Source of the DNA: Rhodoferax sp.
GTDB lineage: Bacteria > Pseudomonadota > Gammaproteobacteria > Burkholderiales > Burkholderiaceae_C
Reading direction: 5' to 3'
Assembly (NCBI GenBank): GCA_030683195.1
Contig: JAUXQA010000075.1
Span: 1-11,458 of the forward strand
Length of the DNA: 11,458 nucleotides
The translations under genes and the position numbers were made by a program. Under the pieces are notes generated by a model. It worked only from the letters and a program-made list of their open reading frames with translations. It was not told the DNA's origin and did not search any database. Shown piece after piece: positions 1 to 7,900 of this stretch; position 1 is the stretch's first letter, and the number at the start of each line of letters is the position of its first letter.

Positions 1-671
1 ATCATGCCCAGGAAACCAGCCGTAAGGAAGAACCCGACTGCGTTGTGACCGTACCACCATTGCACCATAGCGTCTTGCACACCCGCATAGGCAGAGTAAG
101 ACTTCATGCCACCGGCAGGAATAGCTGCGCTGTTCACCAAGTGCAACAAAGCTACAGCAATGATGAACGCACCAAAGAACCAGTTGGCCACGTAGATATG
201 TCGAACCTTACGGGTTCCGATGGTGCCGAAAAACACAACGGCGAATGAAACCCACACCAAGGTGATGAGGATGTCAATGGGCCATTCCAGCTCAGCGTAT
301 TCCTTGCCCTGAGTAAAACCCAAAGGCAAGGAGACTGCTGCAGCCACAATGACCAACTGCCAACCCCAAAAGGTGAACGCAGCCAACTTGTCACTGAACA
401 GCCGGACGTGGCAGGTTCGCTGCGCCACATAGTAGGCAGAAGCAAACAGACCGCAGCCACCAAACGCAAAAATCACTGCATTGGTATGTAGTGGTCGCAG
501 GCGGCCGTAACTCAGCCAAGGAACACCAAAGTTGAGCTCTGGCCAAGTCAACTGGGCGGCAATAATCACACCGACCAGCATACCGACCACGCCCCACACG
601 ACGGTCATGATGGCAAACTGCCTGACAACTTTATCGTTGTAGGTAGTTGCTTGCGCATTGGGAAATTTCAT
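1..671 (-). CDS. ccoN: cbb3-type cytochrome c oxidase subunit I, 5' portion (runs off the window)
   Basis: This is the N-terminal 223 codons of the catalytic subunit of the high-affinity cbb3 oxidase, an inner-membrane haem-copper protein that reduces oxygen at low tension. The frame is open to base 1, so the gene continues to the left. Hydrophobic segments lie at about residues 20-40, 63-83, 99-118, 133-151, 160-180 and from 210. His62 in LRPLHTNAVIF fits the low-spin haem b ligand of helix II, and His209 in WWYGHNAVGFF fits the first CuB ligand. These assignments come from family knowledge. The ATG at 669-671 is chosen because GAGGTGAG lies just upstream on the coding strand and the MKFPNAQ start matches normal family length. 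It follows ccoI and ccoS in the usual betaproteobacterial order and has its own FNR box upstream; ccoO, ccoQ and ccoP are expected beyond the window. Confidence 0.96.
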   Translation of the reverse strand, partial: MKFPNAQATTYNDKVVRQFAIMTVVWGVVGMLVGVIIAAQLTWPELNFGVPWLSYGRLRPLHTNAVIFAFGGCGLFASAYYVAQRTCHVRLFSDKLAAFTFWGWQLVIVAAAVSLPLGFTQGKEYAELEWPIDILITLVWVSFAVVFFGTIGTRKVRHIYVANWFFGAFIIAVALLHLVNSAAIPAGGMKSYSAYAGVQDAMVQWWYGHNAVGFFLTAGFLGM

Positions 672-728
672 TCTCACCTCTTCTCAGTTTGTTTGACCTG
701 AGTTTCCTATGGGAAACCCTTATCTAGC

Positions 729-742
729 TTGACGTAAATCAA
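729..742 (-). promoter_or_regulatory. FNR/Anr box upstream of ccoN
   Basis: TTGACGTAAATCAA fits the FNR-family dyad TTGAT-N4-ATCAA with one mismatch. Its centre (735.5) is about 64 bp from the ccoN ATG. A class II position (-41.5) would put the transcription start near 694, leaving a leader of roughly 23 nt. The candidate -10 (GAAACT on the minus strand, 701-706) is weak, keeping only A at position 2 and T at position 6. FNR/Anr activation of cco operons under low oxygen is well established; the exact promoter here is inferred. Confidence 0.85.
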
Positions 743-753
743 CCTAATATTTA

Positions 754-777
754 AATTCTCAGGAATCCCTGAGAATT
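754..777 (-). terminator. Perfect 10-bp stem-loop spanning the ccoS stop codon
   Basis: The arms AATTCTCAGG and CCTGAGAATT are exact reverse complements separated by a 4-base loop. The element contains the last codons and the TGA (759-761) of ccoS. On the minus-strand transcript the stem is followed by an A/U-rich stretch (UAAAUAUU) rather than a clean U tract, so it could be an attenuating terminator or an mRNA-end-protecting hairpin between ccoS and the separately promoted ccoN. Confidence 0.6.
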
Positions 778-896
778 CGCTCCCCCTCAGACTCGATGTC
801 GTCAAATTGCCCACGGTAGACAGCCCACCACAAGCCACCGAGAATGAAAAAAACAAGAATAACCGACAGCGGAATGAGCAAGTACAAGATATCCAT
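759..896 (-). CDS. ccoS: CcoS, small cbb3 oxidase maturation protein
   Basis: This 45-residue protein begins MDILYLLIPLSVILVFFI and has one N-terminal membrane segment (about residues 4-25, ending in GGLWWAVYRGQF) and an acidic cytoplasmic tail (DDIESEGERILRDS). That is the standard CcoS pattern: hydrophobic helix, the GLWWAV motif, then a polar tail containing FDD. CcoS is needed in characterised species for incorporation of the haem and copper cofactors into CcoN. The ATG at 894-896 has GGAG about 8 bases upstream and lies 21 bp after the ccoI stop, so the two genes should be co-transcribed and perhaps translationally linked. The stop codon is buried in a stem-loop. Confidence 0.95.
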   Translation of the reverse strand: MDILYLLIPLSVILVFFILGGLWWAVYRGQFDDIESEGERILRDS

Positions 897-917
897 CAAT
901 TTATCTCCAGCAACTCA

Positions 918-3269
918 TCACGAGCCATCATCAAGGCCGACTTGAGCGGACAGGCGAAACGAGTTCAAAACCACCAGCAGGGAACTGGCAGCCATACCCA
1001 GACCCGCCAGCCAGGCAGGTAGCCACCCGACAACGGCCAAAGGTACGCACGCCGCGTTGTAAATAGCTGCCCACCATAGATTTTGGCGAACAATGCGCAA
1101 GGTGCGTCGTGCCAGATGCCATGATTTCACGACAGCACCCAACTGATCCCCCAAGACCACAAAATCGGCCCGCGCTTGCGCCAGGGGCACTGCCTGCCCG
1201 AAGGCAAACGACACATGGGCGCCCGCCAAAACCGGGCCATCATTGAGACCGTCACCCACGACTGCGACCTTGTGCCCACTGGCTTGAGCGCCTTGCAGAA
1301 AGGCCAGCTTGTCCTGTGGGGTGCAATCTCCCTGGAATTCTGTAACGCCTACTTGACTCGCGACCCGCGCAGCGGCTTGAGCGCCATCTCCAGACAACAA
1401 GTGAACGGATATACCCGCCTCACTCAAGGAAGCGACGGTCGATGAGGCGTCCGAGCGAACGTCTTCATGCAATTCAAATGTGGCGAGCCAGCCATTTTGA
1501 TCACTGAGGAAGGCCTGCAACGTGTCGGCTGGAGACGCCGCGACCCCACAAAATTCGGCTGAACCCAGACGCAGGTTAAAGACACCGCGCCCTACCGCTC
1601 CCTGCACCGCTTGCCCAGACACCCCGCCGCCAGCAACTTCCGCAACATTGGTGGCCATCCAGTGACTGGATGAGTCATTTTCGTCGCCAGCAGCCACAAC
1701 GATAGCTCTGGAAACAGGGTGCAAAGACTGTCGGGCCAAGGCCGCAGCCATCGCCAAGACTTGCTCAGGCGAAAACCCCTCTCGAACCTGGGTGCCGCCC
1801 AAGACCATGGCATCTCGGGTCAGGGTGCCAGTCTTGTCGAACATCACCGTATCAATCTCCGCCAGCGCCTCAAATGCATCCAGCCGGCGCACCAATACGC
1901 CACTGCGCGCCAATGTGCCTGCTGCTGCCAGCATGGCGGCAGGTGTTGCCAATGACAGCGCACAAGGACACGTCACAATGAGCACGGCAACTGCCACCAT
2001 CAAGGCGTGACCAGGGTCGGTGTCCCACCAATAGGCGCAGGCCAGGCCTGCCGCCACCAAAACCGCGATCAAAAAGGGTTTGGCGATGCGATCTGCCAGC
2101 TTGGCAATCGGGGGTTTGCTGGTTGACGCAGTCTCCATCAAGGCGACGATCTGGGCAAACCGGGTCTGCGCCCCCACCCGTTCCACACGGACATGCACCA
2201 CGCTGGCCAGGTTGTGGCTACCGGCAATTACCGGCGCGCCAACAACCTTGGCAACCGGGCGGGACTCCCCTGTGAGCAAAGCTTCATCGACCAGGGTGTC
2301 GCCCTGCATAACGACGCCGTCGGCGGGGAAAGCCTCCCCCGGCAGGATGCGAATCACATCGTCAGGCACAAGCCGGCGCACCGGCACCAGCTCATAGGCA
2401 CCGTCCGGCAGCTGTCGGGCCACACTGTCGGGCAGCCGGTTCATCAGGGCCTCCAGGGCCCCCGCCGTCCGGTTGCGAAGGCGCAACTCCAACCACCGTC
2501 CGCCCAGCAAAAAGAACACAAACATGGTGAGTGAGTCGAAATAAACCTCCCGGCCAAAGATGCCCTGCGGCTCAAAAGTTCCAATACTGCTGACCACAAA
2601 CGTGATCAGCATCCCCAGCGCCACCGGCAGGTCCATGCTGACCCGGCGATTCAGGATGTCCCGCAAGGCGCTGCTGAAGAAGGGGCCGCACGAAAAAAAG
2701 ATGACCGGCAAGGTCAAGACCCAGGACGCCCAGCGCAGCAGTTGCTCCATTTCGCCCGACAAATCACCCGGTTCAGCCACATAAGCTGGCCAGGCGTACA
2801 TCATCACTTGCATCATGCACAGGCCAGCCACCAGCAAGCGCCAAAGGGCCTTGCGCGCCTCAGCCGCGCGTCGCTCACGGGCAAATGAGTCGTTGGCAGG
2901 CAGCGCACGGTAACCAGCATTTTGAACCACCTGCATCCAGCCAGAGGGTTTGACTGATGCCTCAGACCAGACAATGCGCGCCCGGTGGCTTCCCGCACTC
3001 ACCTCCGCACGAATCACACCGGGCACGCCAAGCAATACATCTTCGATGGTCAGCGCACAGGCTGCGCAGTGCATGCCCTCGATAAGGAGGTTGGACTCCC
3101 AGCAGCCGGCATGGGTAGCATCTGGACGGCTAAACGCGGACCATTCCTGGGGATCGTCCAGAAGGCGCAGCATCTCAAGCGGGTCAACTGACACTACTGC
3201 GCCCTTGCCTTGCGCTCTACTCAGGCTTTGGACGGACGTGACTGGGTCAACGAGGTGGGCGGACGACAT
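918..3269 (-). CDS. ccoI: Copper-translocating P1B-type ATPase of cbb3 oxidase assembly
   Basis: This inner-membrane Cu-exporting ATPase supplies copper for the CcoN CuB site. Numbering from the ATG at 3267-3269 (783 aa): heavy-metal-associated domain at about 60-130 with GMHCAAC (Cys68, Cys71); membrane helices at about 143-165, 178-202, 214-232 and 245-262; actuator loop with TGES (333-336); metal-binding CPC (434-436) in the transport helix; phosphorylated Asp478 in DKTGT; HP motif (517-518); GDGLND (672-677); two C-terminal helices at about 730-770. All catalytic motifs are intact. An in-frame TTG at 3276-3278 has AGGA five bases upstream and would add three residues, whereas the ATG lacks a clear Shine-Dalgarno sequence, so the start is uncertain by 9 bases. 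It is directly upstream of ccoS and divergent from usp. The position next to ccoS and ccoN distinguishes CcoI from a general CopA-type exporter. Confidence 0.95.
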   Translation of the reverse strand: MSSAHLVDPVTSVQSLSRAQGKGAVVSVDPLEMLRLLDDPQEWSAFSRPDATHAGCWESNLLIEGMHCAACALTIEDVLLGVPGVIRAEVSAGSHRARIVWSEASVKPSGWMQVVQNAGYRALPANDSFARERRAAEARKALWRLLVAGLCMMQVMMYAWPAYVAEPGDLSGEMEQLLRWASWVLTLPVIFFSCGPFFSSALRDILNRRVSMDLPVALGMLITFVVSSIGTFEPQGIFGREVYFDSLTMFVFFLLGGRWLELRLRNRTAGALEALMNRLPDSVARQLPDGAYELVPVRRLVPDDVIRILPGEAFPADGVVMQGDTLVDEALLTGESRPVAKVVGAPVIAGSHNLASVVHVRVERVGAQTRFAQIVALMETASTSKPPIAKLADRIAKPFLIAVLVAAGLACAYWWDTDPGHALMVAVAVLIVTCPCALSLATPAAMLAAAGTLARSGVLVRRLDAFEALAEIDTVMFDKTGTLTRDAMVLGGTQVREGFSPEQVLAMAAALARQSLHPVSRAIVVAAGDENDSSSHWMATNVAEVAGGGVSGQAVQGAVGRGVFNLRLGSAEFCGVAASPADTLQAFLSDQNGWLATFELHEDVRSDASSTVASLSEAGISVHLLSGDGAQAAARVASQVGVTEFQGDCTPQDKLAFLQGAQASGHKVAVVGDGLNDGPVLAGAHVSFAFGQAVPLAQARADFVVLGDQLGAVVKSWHLARRTLRIVRQNLWWAAIYNAACVPLAVVGWLPAWLAGLGMAASSLLVVLNSFRLSAQVGLDDGS

Positions 3270-3277
3270 AGGCTGCA

Positions 3278-3283
3278 AGGGTA
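3278..3283 (-). promoter_or_regulatory. Possible -10 element for ccoI
   Basis: On the minus strand this reads TACCCT, which keeps the key T1, A2 and T6 of the -10 consensus. It sits about 30 bp from the centre of the FNR box at 3306-3319, as in class II FNR promoters. If used, transcription would start near 3271, only about two bases before the ATG at 3269, giving a nearly leaderless mRNA and excluding the alternative TTG start. This is an inference from spacing only. Confidence 0.3.
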
Positions 3284-3305
3284 TCCTGAGTTACGGTTAC
3301 TTTAC

Positions 3306-3319
3306 TTGACACTAATCAA
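3306..3319. promoter_or_regulatory. FNR/Anr box in the usp-ccoI divergent region
   Basis: TTGACACTAATCAA matches the FNR-family dyad with one mismatch, the same TTGAC variant as the ccoN box. The centre (3312.5) is about 41 bp from the predicted usp start point near 3353 and at an equivalent distance from a possible ccoI start point near 3271. One dimer could therefore control both directions, though the usp side has the better -10 and leader. Confidence 0.85.
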
Positions 3320-3340
3320 GACACGAGAACAACAGCAGAG

Positions 3341-3346
3341 TAAGCT
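3341..3346 (+). promoter_or_regulatory. Candidate -10 element of the usp promoter
   Basis: TAAGCT retains T1, A2 and T6 of the -10 consensus and is placed as expected for an FNR class II promoter using the box at 3306-3319. The start point would fall near 3353, leaving a leader of about 22 nt that includes the AAGGAG ribosome binding site at 3363-3368. Confidence 0.5.
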
Positions 3347-3374
3347 TTGTTTTTTTATGACAAAGGAGCAACTC

Positions 3375-3818
3375 ATGTACCAAAGAATTCTGGTAGCCAC
3401 AGATGGATCAACACTCTCCAAAAAGGCGGTCGCCAGCGCCATTGATTTGGCTGCCCTCGCCGGCGCTGAACTGATCGCACTGAAGGTGATTCCGCGTTAC
3501 CCACAAAGCTACTTTGAAGGCGGTCTGGCGTTGCAGGTTGAAGAGGTCAGCCGGGTTGAGCAGCAGTGGGCTGATGACGGTCAGGCGGTTGTTGACGCAG
3601 TCCAAAAAGCGGCTCTGGACAAGGGCGTCAAGACCAAAGCCATCACCGTCAAGTCAGATCTGGTCTCGGATGCCATCATTGCTGCCGCCAAAAAACACAA
3701 ATGTGACTTGATCGTCATGGCATCACACGGCCGCAAAGGTATCAAGCGCCTGTTGCTGGGCAGCGAAACGCAGCAGGTATTGACCCACGCCAGCGTTCCC
3801 GTGCTTGTTTTGAGATGA
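3375..3818 (+). CDS. Universal stress protein (UspA family), single domain
   Basis: This 147-residue cytoplasmic protein has the typical single Usp domain length. It starts MYQRILVATDGS, the beta-1 strand with the ATP-pocket Asp, and ends with a strand PVLVLR. Near the C-terminus MASHGRKGIKRLLLGSE gives SHG, nine residues, then GS, the nucleotide-binding signature of ATP-binding Usp proteins (the first Gly of the GxxG form is Ala, a common variant). The ATG at 3375 has AAGGAG seven bases upstream; an in-frame ATG at 3357 would incorporate that site into the coding region and is less likely. FNR-linked Usp proteins are commonly induced by oxygen limitation, and the box at 3306-3319 in class II position supports that here. 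The exact physiological role cannot be read from sequence. Confidence 0.93.
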   Translation: MYQRILVATDGSTLSKKAVASAIDLAALAGAELIALKVIPRYPQSYFEGGLALQVEEVSRVEQQWADDGQAVVDAVQKAALDKGVKTKAITVKSDLVSDAIIAAAKKHKCDLIVMASHGRKGIKRLLLGSETQQVLTHASVPVLVLR

Positions 3819-3823
3819 AACAG

Positions 3824-3882
3824 GCTTCTAGCCGGCTTGAATAAATGATTTCTTGTTATAAAAACATAGCAAGTAAATCATT
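3824..3882. repeat. Intergenic repeat-like element with AT-rich hairpin between convergent genes
   Basis: Between usp and the HD-GYP gene, AATGATTT (3844-3851) pairs with AAATCATT (3875-3882), and the inner TTGTTAT pairs with ATAGCAA apart from one G-U, giving an approximately 15-bp imperfect hairpin with a short A-rich loop. Next to it, 3824-3836 on the minus strand reads GCCGGCTAGAAGC, almost identical to GCCGGCTAGAGGC at 11431-11443. The hairpin position suits a bidirectional terminator for the two converging genes; the shared core suggests a dispersed intergenic repeat. Confidence 0.5.
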
Positions 3883-4955
3883 CAATCCTCATCCTTGAAG
3901 CGTTGCCGAATATCCAGCACAGCTTCCCATTGGTCAAAGAAAATGGCCACACATTCGGGATCAAAGTGGCTACCTGAATTGGCCTTGATGTGATCAGCAG
4001 CCTGTTCAAGCGACCATGCCTTTTTGTACGGGCGTTCGGAAGTGAGCGCGTCAAACACATCAGCCACTGCCACGATGCGACTGAATATGGGAATGTCCTT
4101 GCCTTTGGTTCCGTTGGGGTAGCCTGATCCATCGAACTTCACGTGGTGCGCTCGCGCGATCTCGGCCCCCGCATGCAGCACCTTCTATGAACTGTCCTAG
4201 AGAATCTCATAGCCCAGGGTGGCGTGGCGTTTCATGATCTCGAACTCTTCGGGGTCAAGTCGACCAGGTTTGAGCAAGATGTTGTCTGCAATGCCGACTT
4301 TGCCAATGTCATGCATGGGCGCGGCTTCCAGCAGCAACTCCTGATCTTCCACGGAGAGACCCAAACCGCGGGCAATCAACTCCGAGTAATGGGCCATGCG
4401 CAAGATATGCGCACCAGTCTCAGGGTCCCGAAACTCGGCCGCCTTGGACAGGCGAATGACGGTCTCGCGCTCGCGCTGCCTGATTTCGCTCGTGGCCTTG
4501 CGGACCTCTTCGGCCAGCCAGGCAGCGCGGTCAGCCAGTTTTTTACGCACGTCACTGAGCGCCAGCATATTGGTCACCCGCGCTAAAAACTCGATTTTGT
4601 CGACCGGCTTGGTCAAGAAATCCGAGGCTCCGACGTCAAGCGCCCGGTAACGCACCTGCTTTTGGTCGTTGGCGGTGATCATCAGGATCGGAATACCTTC
4701 TTTAGCCGGCGACTCCCGCAACAGACGGATGAATTCGATGCCATCAAGCTCCGGCATCATGTAGTCCACAATGATCAAATCGGGGTCGTTGGCCTGCGCC
4801 CAGTCCAGCGCCTTGACGGAACTGGAGAAGGTCACCGACTGACAATTGCCCAGCTTCCTGACCAGCGCATCAAACAAAATGAGATTGACTTCGGTGTCGT
4901 CAACAATGAGGACCTGATGTTCCATGGTGCTTTGGTCTTTGCTGAAATTGTTCAT
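3882..4955 (-). pseudogene. Response regulator with HD-GYP phosphodiesterase domain, interrupted by two in-frame TAG codons
   Basis: If the two stops are read through this is a 357-residue protein of normal family length. The receiver domain (about 14-132) has acidic pair Asp19-Asp20, phospho-acceptor Asp64 in IIVDYMMPELDG and Lys116 in TKP. A coiled linker (about 133-165) leads to the HD-GYP domain, with HD at 215-216 in PMHDIGKVGI and the GYP signature at 275-280 in HHVKFDGSGYP. Codons 253 (4197-4199) and 257 (4185-4187) are TAG; the flanking text, GYEIL before and KVLHAGAEIA after, is continuous family sequence in the same frame. Product stopped at codon 253 would keep the receiver and HD half but lose GYP. 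Start 4955 is just after the kinase stop (4960), suggesting coupling; an alternative is Met11 at 4925. Intact relatives hydrolyse c-di-GMP. Sequencing error is possible. Confidence 0.85.
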
Positions 4956-4959
4956 GTAT

Positions 4960-7900
4960 TCAAGGCATGGTGCGGCGCATGGCGGCAATTAACTGCTCCA
5001 CCTCAGCCACCATCTCGGCAACCAGCTCGGCCAGTCCCTCAGCGTCGCCCCGGCCGGACTGGGCCTCCACCACACTGGCAATCGACACGGCGGGTCGAGC
5101 ACCAAACATGGCCAGAGTTCCCTTGAGCGCGTGAGCCACGTGCATCACGGGCTTGAGGTCGCCAGCAGCAAGAGATTGATTCAGCTTAGTCAGGTCAACG
5201 GGCCATTGGTCAATGAAGACATCGGCAATGATCTCAACCACCTCCTGGTCAGACGCAGCCAAAGCAGCGTCATAGTCAAACCCGGGTTGGCGGGAAGTGG
5301 GCGGCAGGTGTTCAGTCATTTTCATCGTCTCAAAAATTGGGTGGCCCGCCACAGGGCCGGACATGTGTTGCTTCAGCAGCCGCTGCAACTCGGTCGTCTC
5401 GATAGGCTTGGAAATATAGTCATCCATACCCGCTGCCAGGCAGTCGGCCCGGTCTCCCGGCATGGCATTGGCCGTCATGGCAATGATGGGGGTGCGTGGG
5501 CCTCGTTCCGAGGCCCGATAGAGCCGGGTCGCTTCCAGACCATCCATGACTGGCATGATCATGTCCATCAAGACCAGATCAAATCTATGCTGAGCCAGGG
5601 CATCCAGGGCCAGTTGTCCATCGTTGGCCACCGTCACACGGTGGCCCCAGCGGTTCAGCAGCGCGATGGCCAGCTTCTGGTTGACCACATTGTCTTCCAC
5701 CAGCAACACGTCCAGAGACACCTGTTCGTCCATGATCGCGTGGCGGGTGACCAACTCGGCGGGGCGGGTCGCACTGCCCCGAAACACCCGGGAAATCACT
5801 TGCAACAGTTCCTGGCGGGTAAAGGGCTTGGACAGATAGGCATCAAAACCCACCTCCCGCGAGCGTTGGGCGTCGCCCTTCAAACCCGCCGAAGACAGCA
5901 TGATCAAGGGTGTTTCAGTGCAGCCTGGAATCGCGCGCAACTGGGCTGCCAGCTCGAAACCATCGAGATCAGGCATGTGCGCATCAAGCAGGATCAAGTC
6001 GCAATCCAAACCAGCCTGATGTGCGTCGTGCACCCAGGCAAGAGCCCGAACACCCGATTCGAACTCGATGGCCTGCGCGCCAAAACTCTCCAGCGTTCGC
6101 ACCAGCACCATCCGGTTGACCTCGTTGTCATCCACCACCAACACGCGCAAGTCAGAGAACTGCATCACGTCAACATAATCCTCGGCGGTTTGCGCATCGC
6201 GGTCCAGCCGCATGGAGAAGTGAAACTGGCTACCCCGACCCAGTTCGCTCTCGACTGACATTTGTCCGCCCAGCGCCTCCACCAGACGAGCAGAAATAGA
6301 GAGGCCAAGACCCGTGCCGCCATAGCGACGGGTGATCGAACTGTCTTCCTGGGAAAAAGCCTCAAATATGGAACCCAGCTTGGTCGTGGCTATGCCAATG
6401 CCCGTGTCACTGACCGTGAACTGAACCTTGTTTGTACCCCGGGCATCGGCGCCAATGCGCACGCGTAGCACGATCTCGCCATGCTCTGTGAATTTGATGG
6501 CGTTGCCGACCAGGTTGATGATGATCTGGCGAAGTCGCCCTGGGTCGCCCAACAGGGCCATCGGCACCTCGGGCGCGATGTCGCAAACAAGCTCCAAACC
6601 CTTGCCGTGGGCACGCAGCGCCAGCGCCTTCAGGCTCTCGCCGACCGTGCGACCCAAATTAAAGGGAATATGTTCAACGATCAGCTTGCCTGCCTCGATT
6701 TTTGAAAAATCAAGAATGTCGTTGATCACGGTGAGCAAGGAGTCAGCCGATGATTTGACAATATTGAGGTACTCGCGCTGCTCATCATTCAACTCGGTCT
6801 CCAGAGCCAGCTCGGTCATGCCAAGCACGCCATTCATGGGCGTGCGGATTTCATGGCTCATGTTGGCCAGGAAATCAGACTTGGCCCGGTTGGCCAATTC
6901 GGCGCTGAGCTTGGCACGCTCCAACTCCTCGGAGACGCGCTTGGACTCCGAGATATCGGCCAGGTAACCATTCCACAACACGCCGCCGTCCGAGGCGACT
7001 TTGGGCTGCAACTCGCAATGTACCCAGACCGGCTCTCTGGTCACCTTGTGTATCAGCCGGAAATCCAGTGCCACAGCTTCGCCGTGCGCAATGGATTGCT
7101 GGAAAGCAGCTGCCAGCGCAGCCTGATCAAGCGAATGAACCCGGGCCAGGATAGCTTTGGCATCCGCCATCGCCTCGTCGTGGGTCACACCGCAGATTCG
7201 CCCGATGGCGGGGCTGCAAAAAGGAATGGATTGCCGTCCATCCCGCGACAAATGCAGTTGGTAAACCGCCACCGGCACATTGGCCGTGACCTCCCGCAGC
7301 CTGGAGCTGGCGTCTTTCAAGGAGGAGACGTCCTGCCAGATGCCGGTGAATACAGTTGCACCTTCCGGTGACAAGTCGGGCTCGGGCCGGATCTCGGCCC
7401 TGATCCAGCGCAGACTGCCGTCGGGCATCGCGATGCGATAGTCGTCACTCCAGCTCTCGCGCTTCTCTGCAGCGTTCAACACCCCCTGCACGCAGCGCTC
7501 ACGGTCTTCAATGAGGATTTGCCTCGCGGAAATACTGCCGTCGGCCAACAACGCGTCGCGGTCCAGGCCGCGTATCTCCATCAGGCGGCCACTGGCAAAG
7601 GTGTAGCGGGTTTGTCCCTGGCTAACCTCGCACTGGTAGACCACGCCAGGCACTGCGTTGGTGATGCGCAGCAAGCGTGCCTCGGCTGCCTTGATCTCGG
7701 CATCCATGAATTTGCGCGCGGTGATGTCGGTGCGAATGGCAATGAATTGAGTGATGACGCCCTTGTCGTCGCTCAGGGGCACCACTGTGGCCTGCACCCA
7801 ATAAAGCCTGCCTTTTTTGGTGACGTTGCATATCTCGCCGTGCCACACCTGGCCTGCCAGAATCACCGCCCACAAATCGGCAAAAAACGCTTTGGGGTGA

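Noticed and set aside
3210..3374. Upstream in-frame extension of usp (55 extra codons)
   Set aside because: It would run through the FNR box and the probable promoter, and the Usp fold begins precisely at the ATG at 3375, which has a strong AAGGAG site.
4956..4988. Upstream extension of the HD-GYP regulator (MPPCAAPCLEY)
   Set aside because: It overlaps the kinase C-terminus, lacks similarity to receiver domains, and the ATG at 4955 just past the kinase stop is a better start.
5131..6258. Long plus-strand open frame (375 codons) opposite the kinase
   Set aside because: It lies wholly antisense to strongly conserved receiver and ATPase domains of the kinase, has no recognisable motifs, and is His/Gln/Arg rich as expected from a shadow frame in a GC-rich gene.
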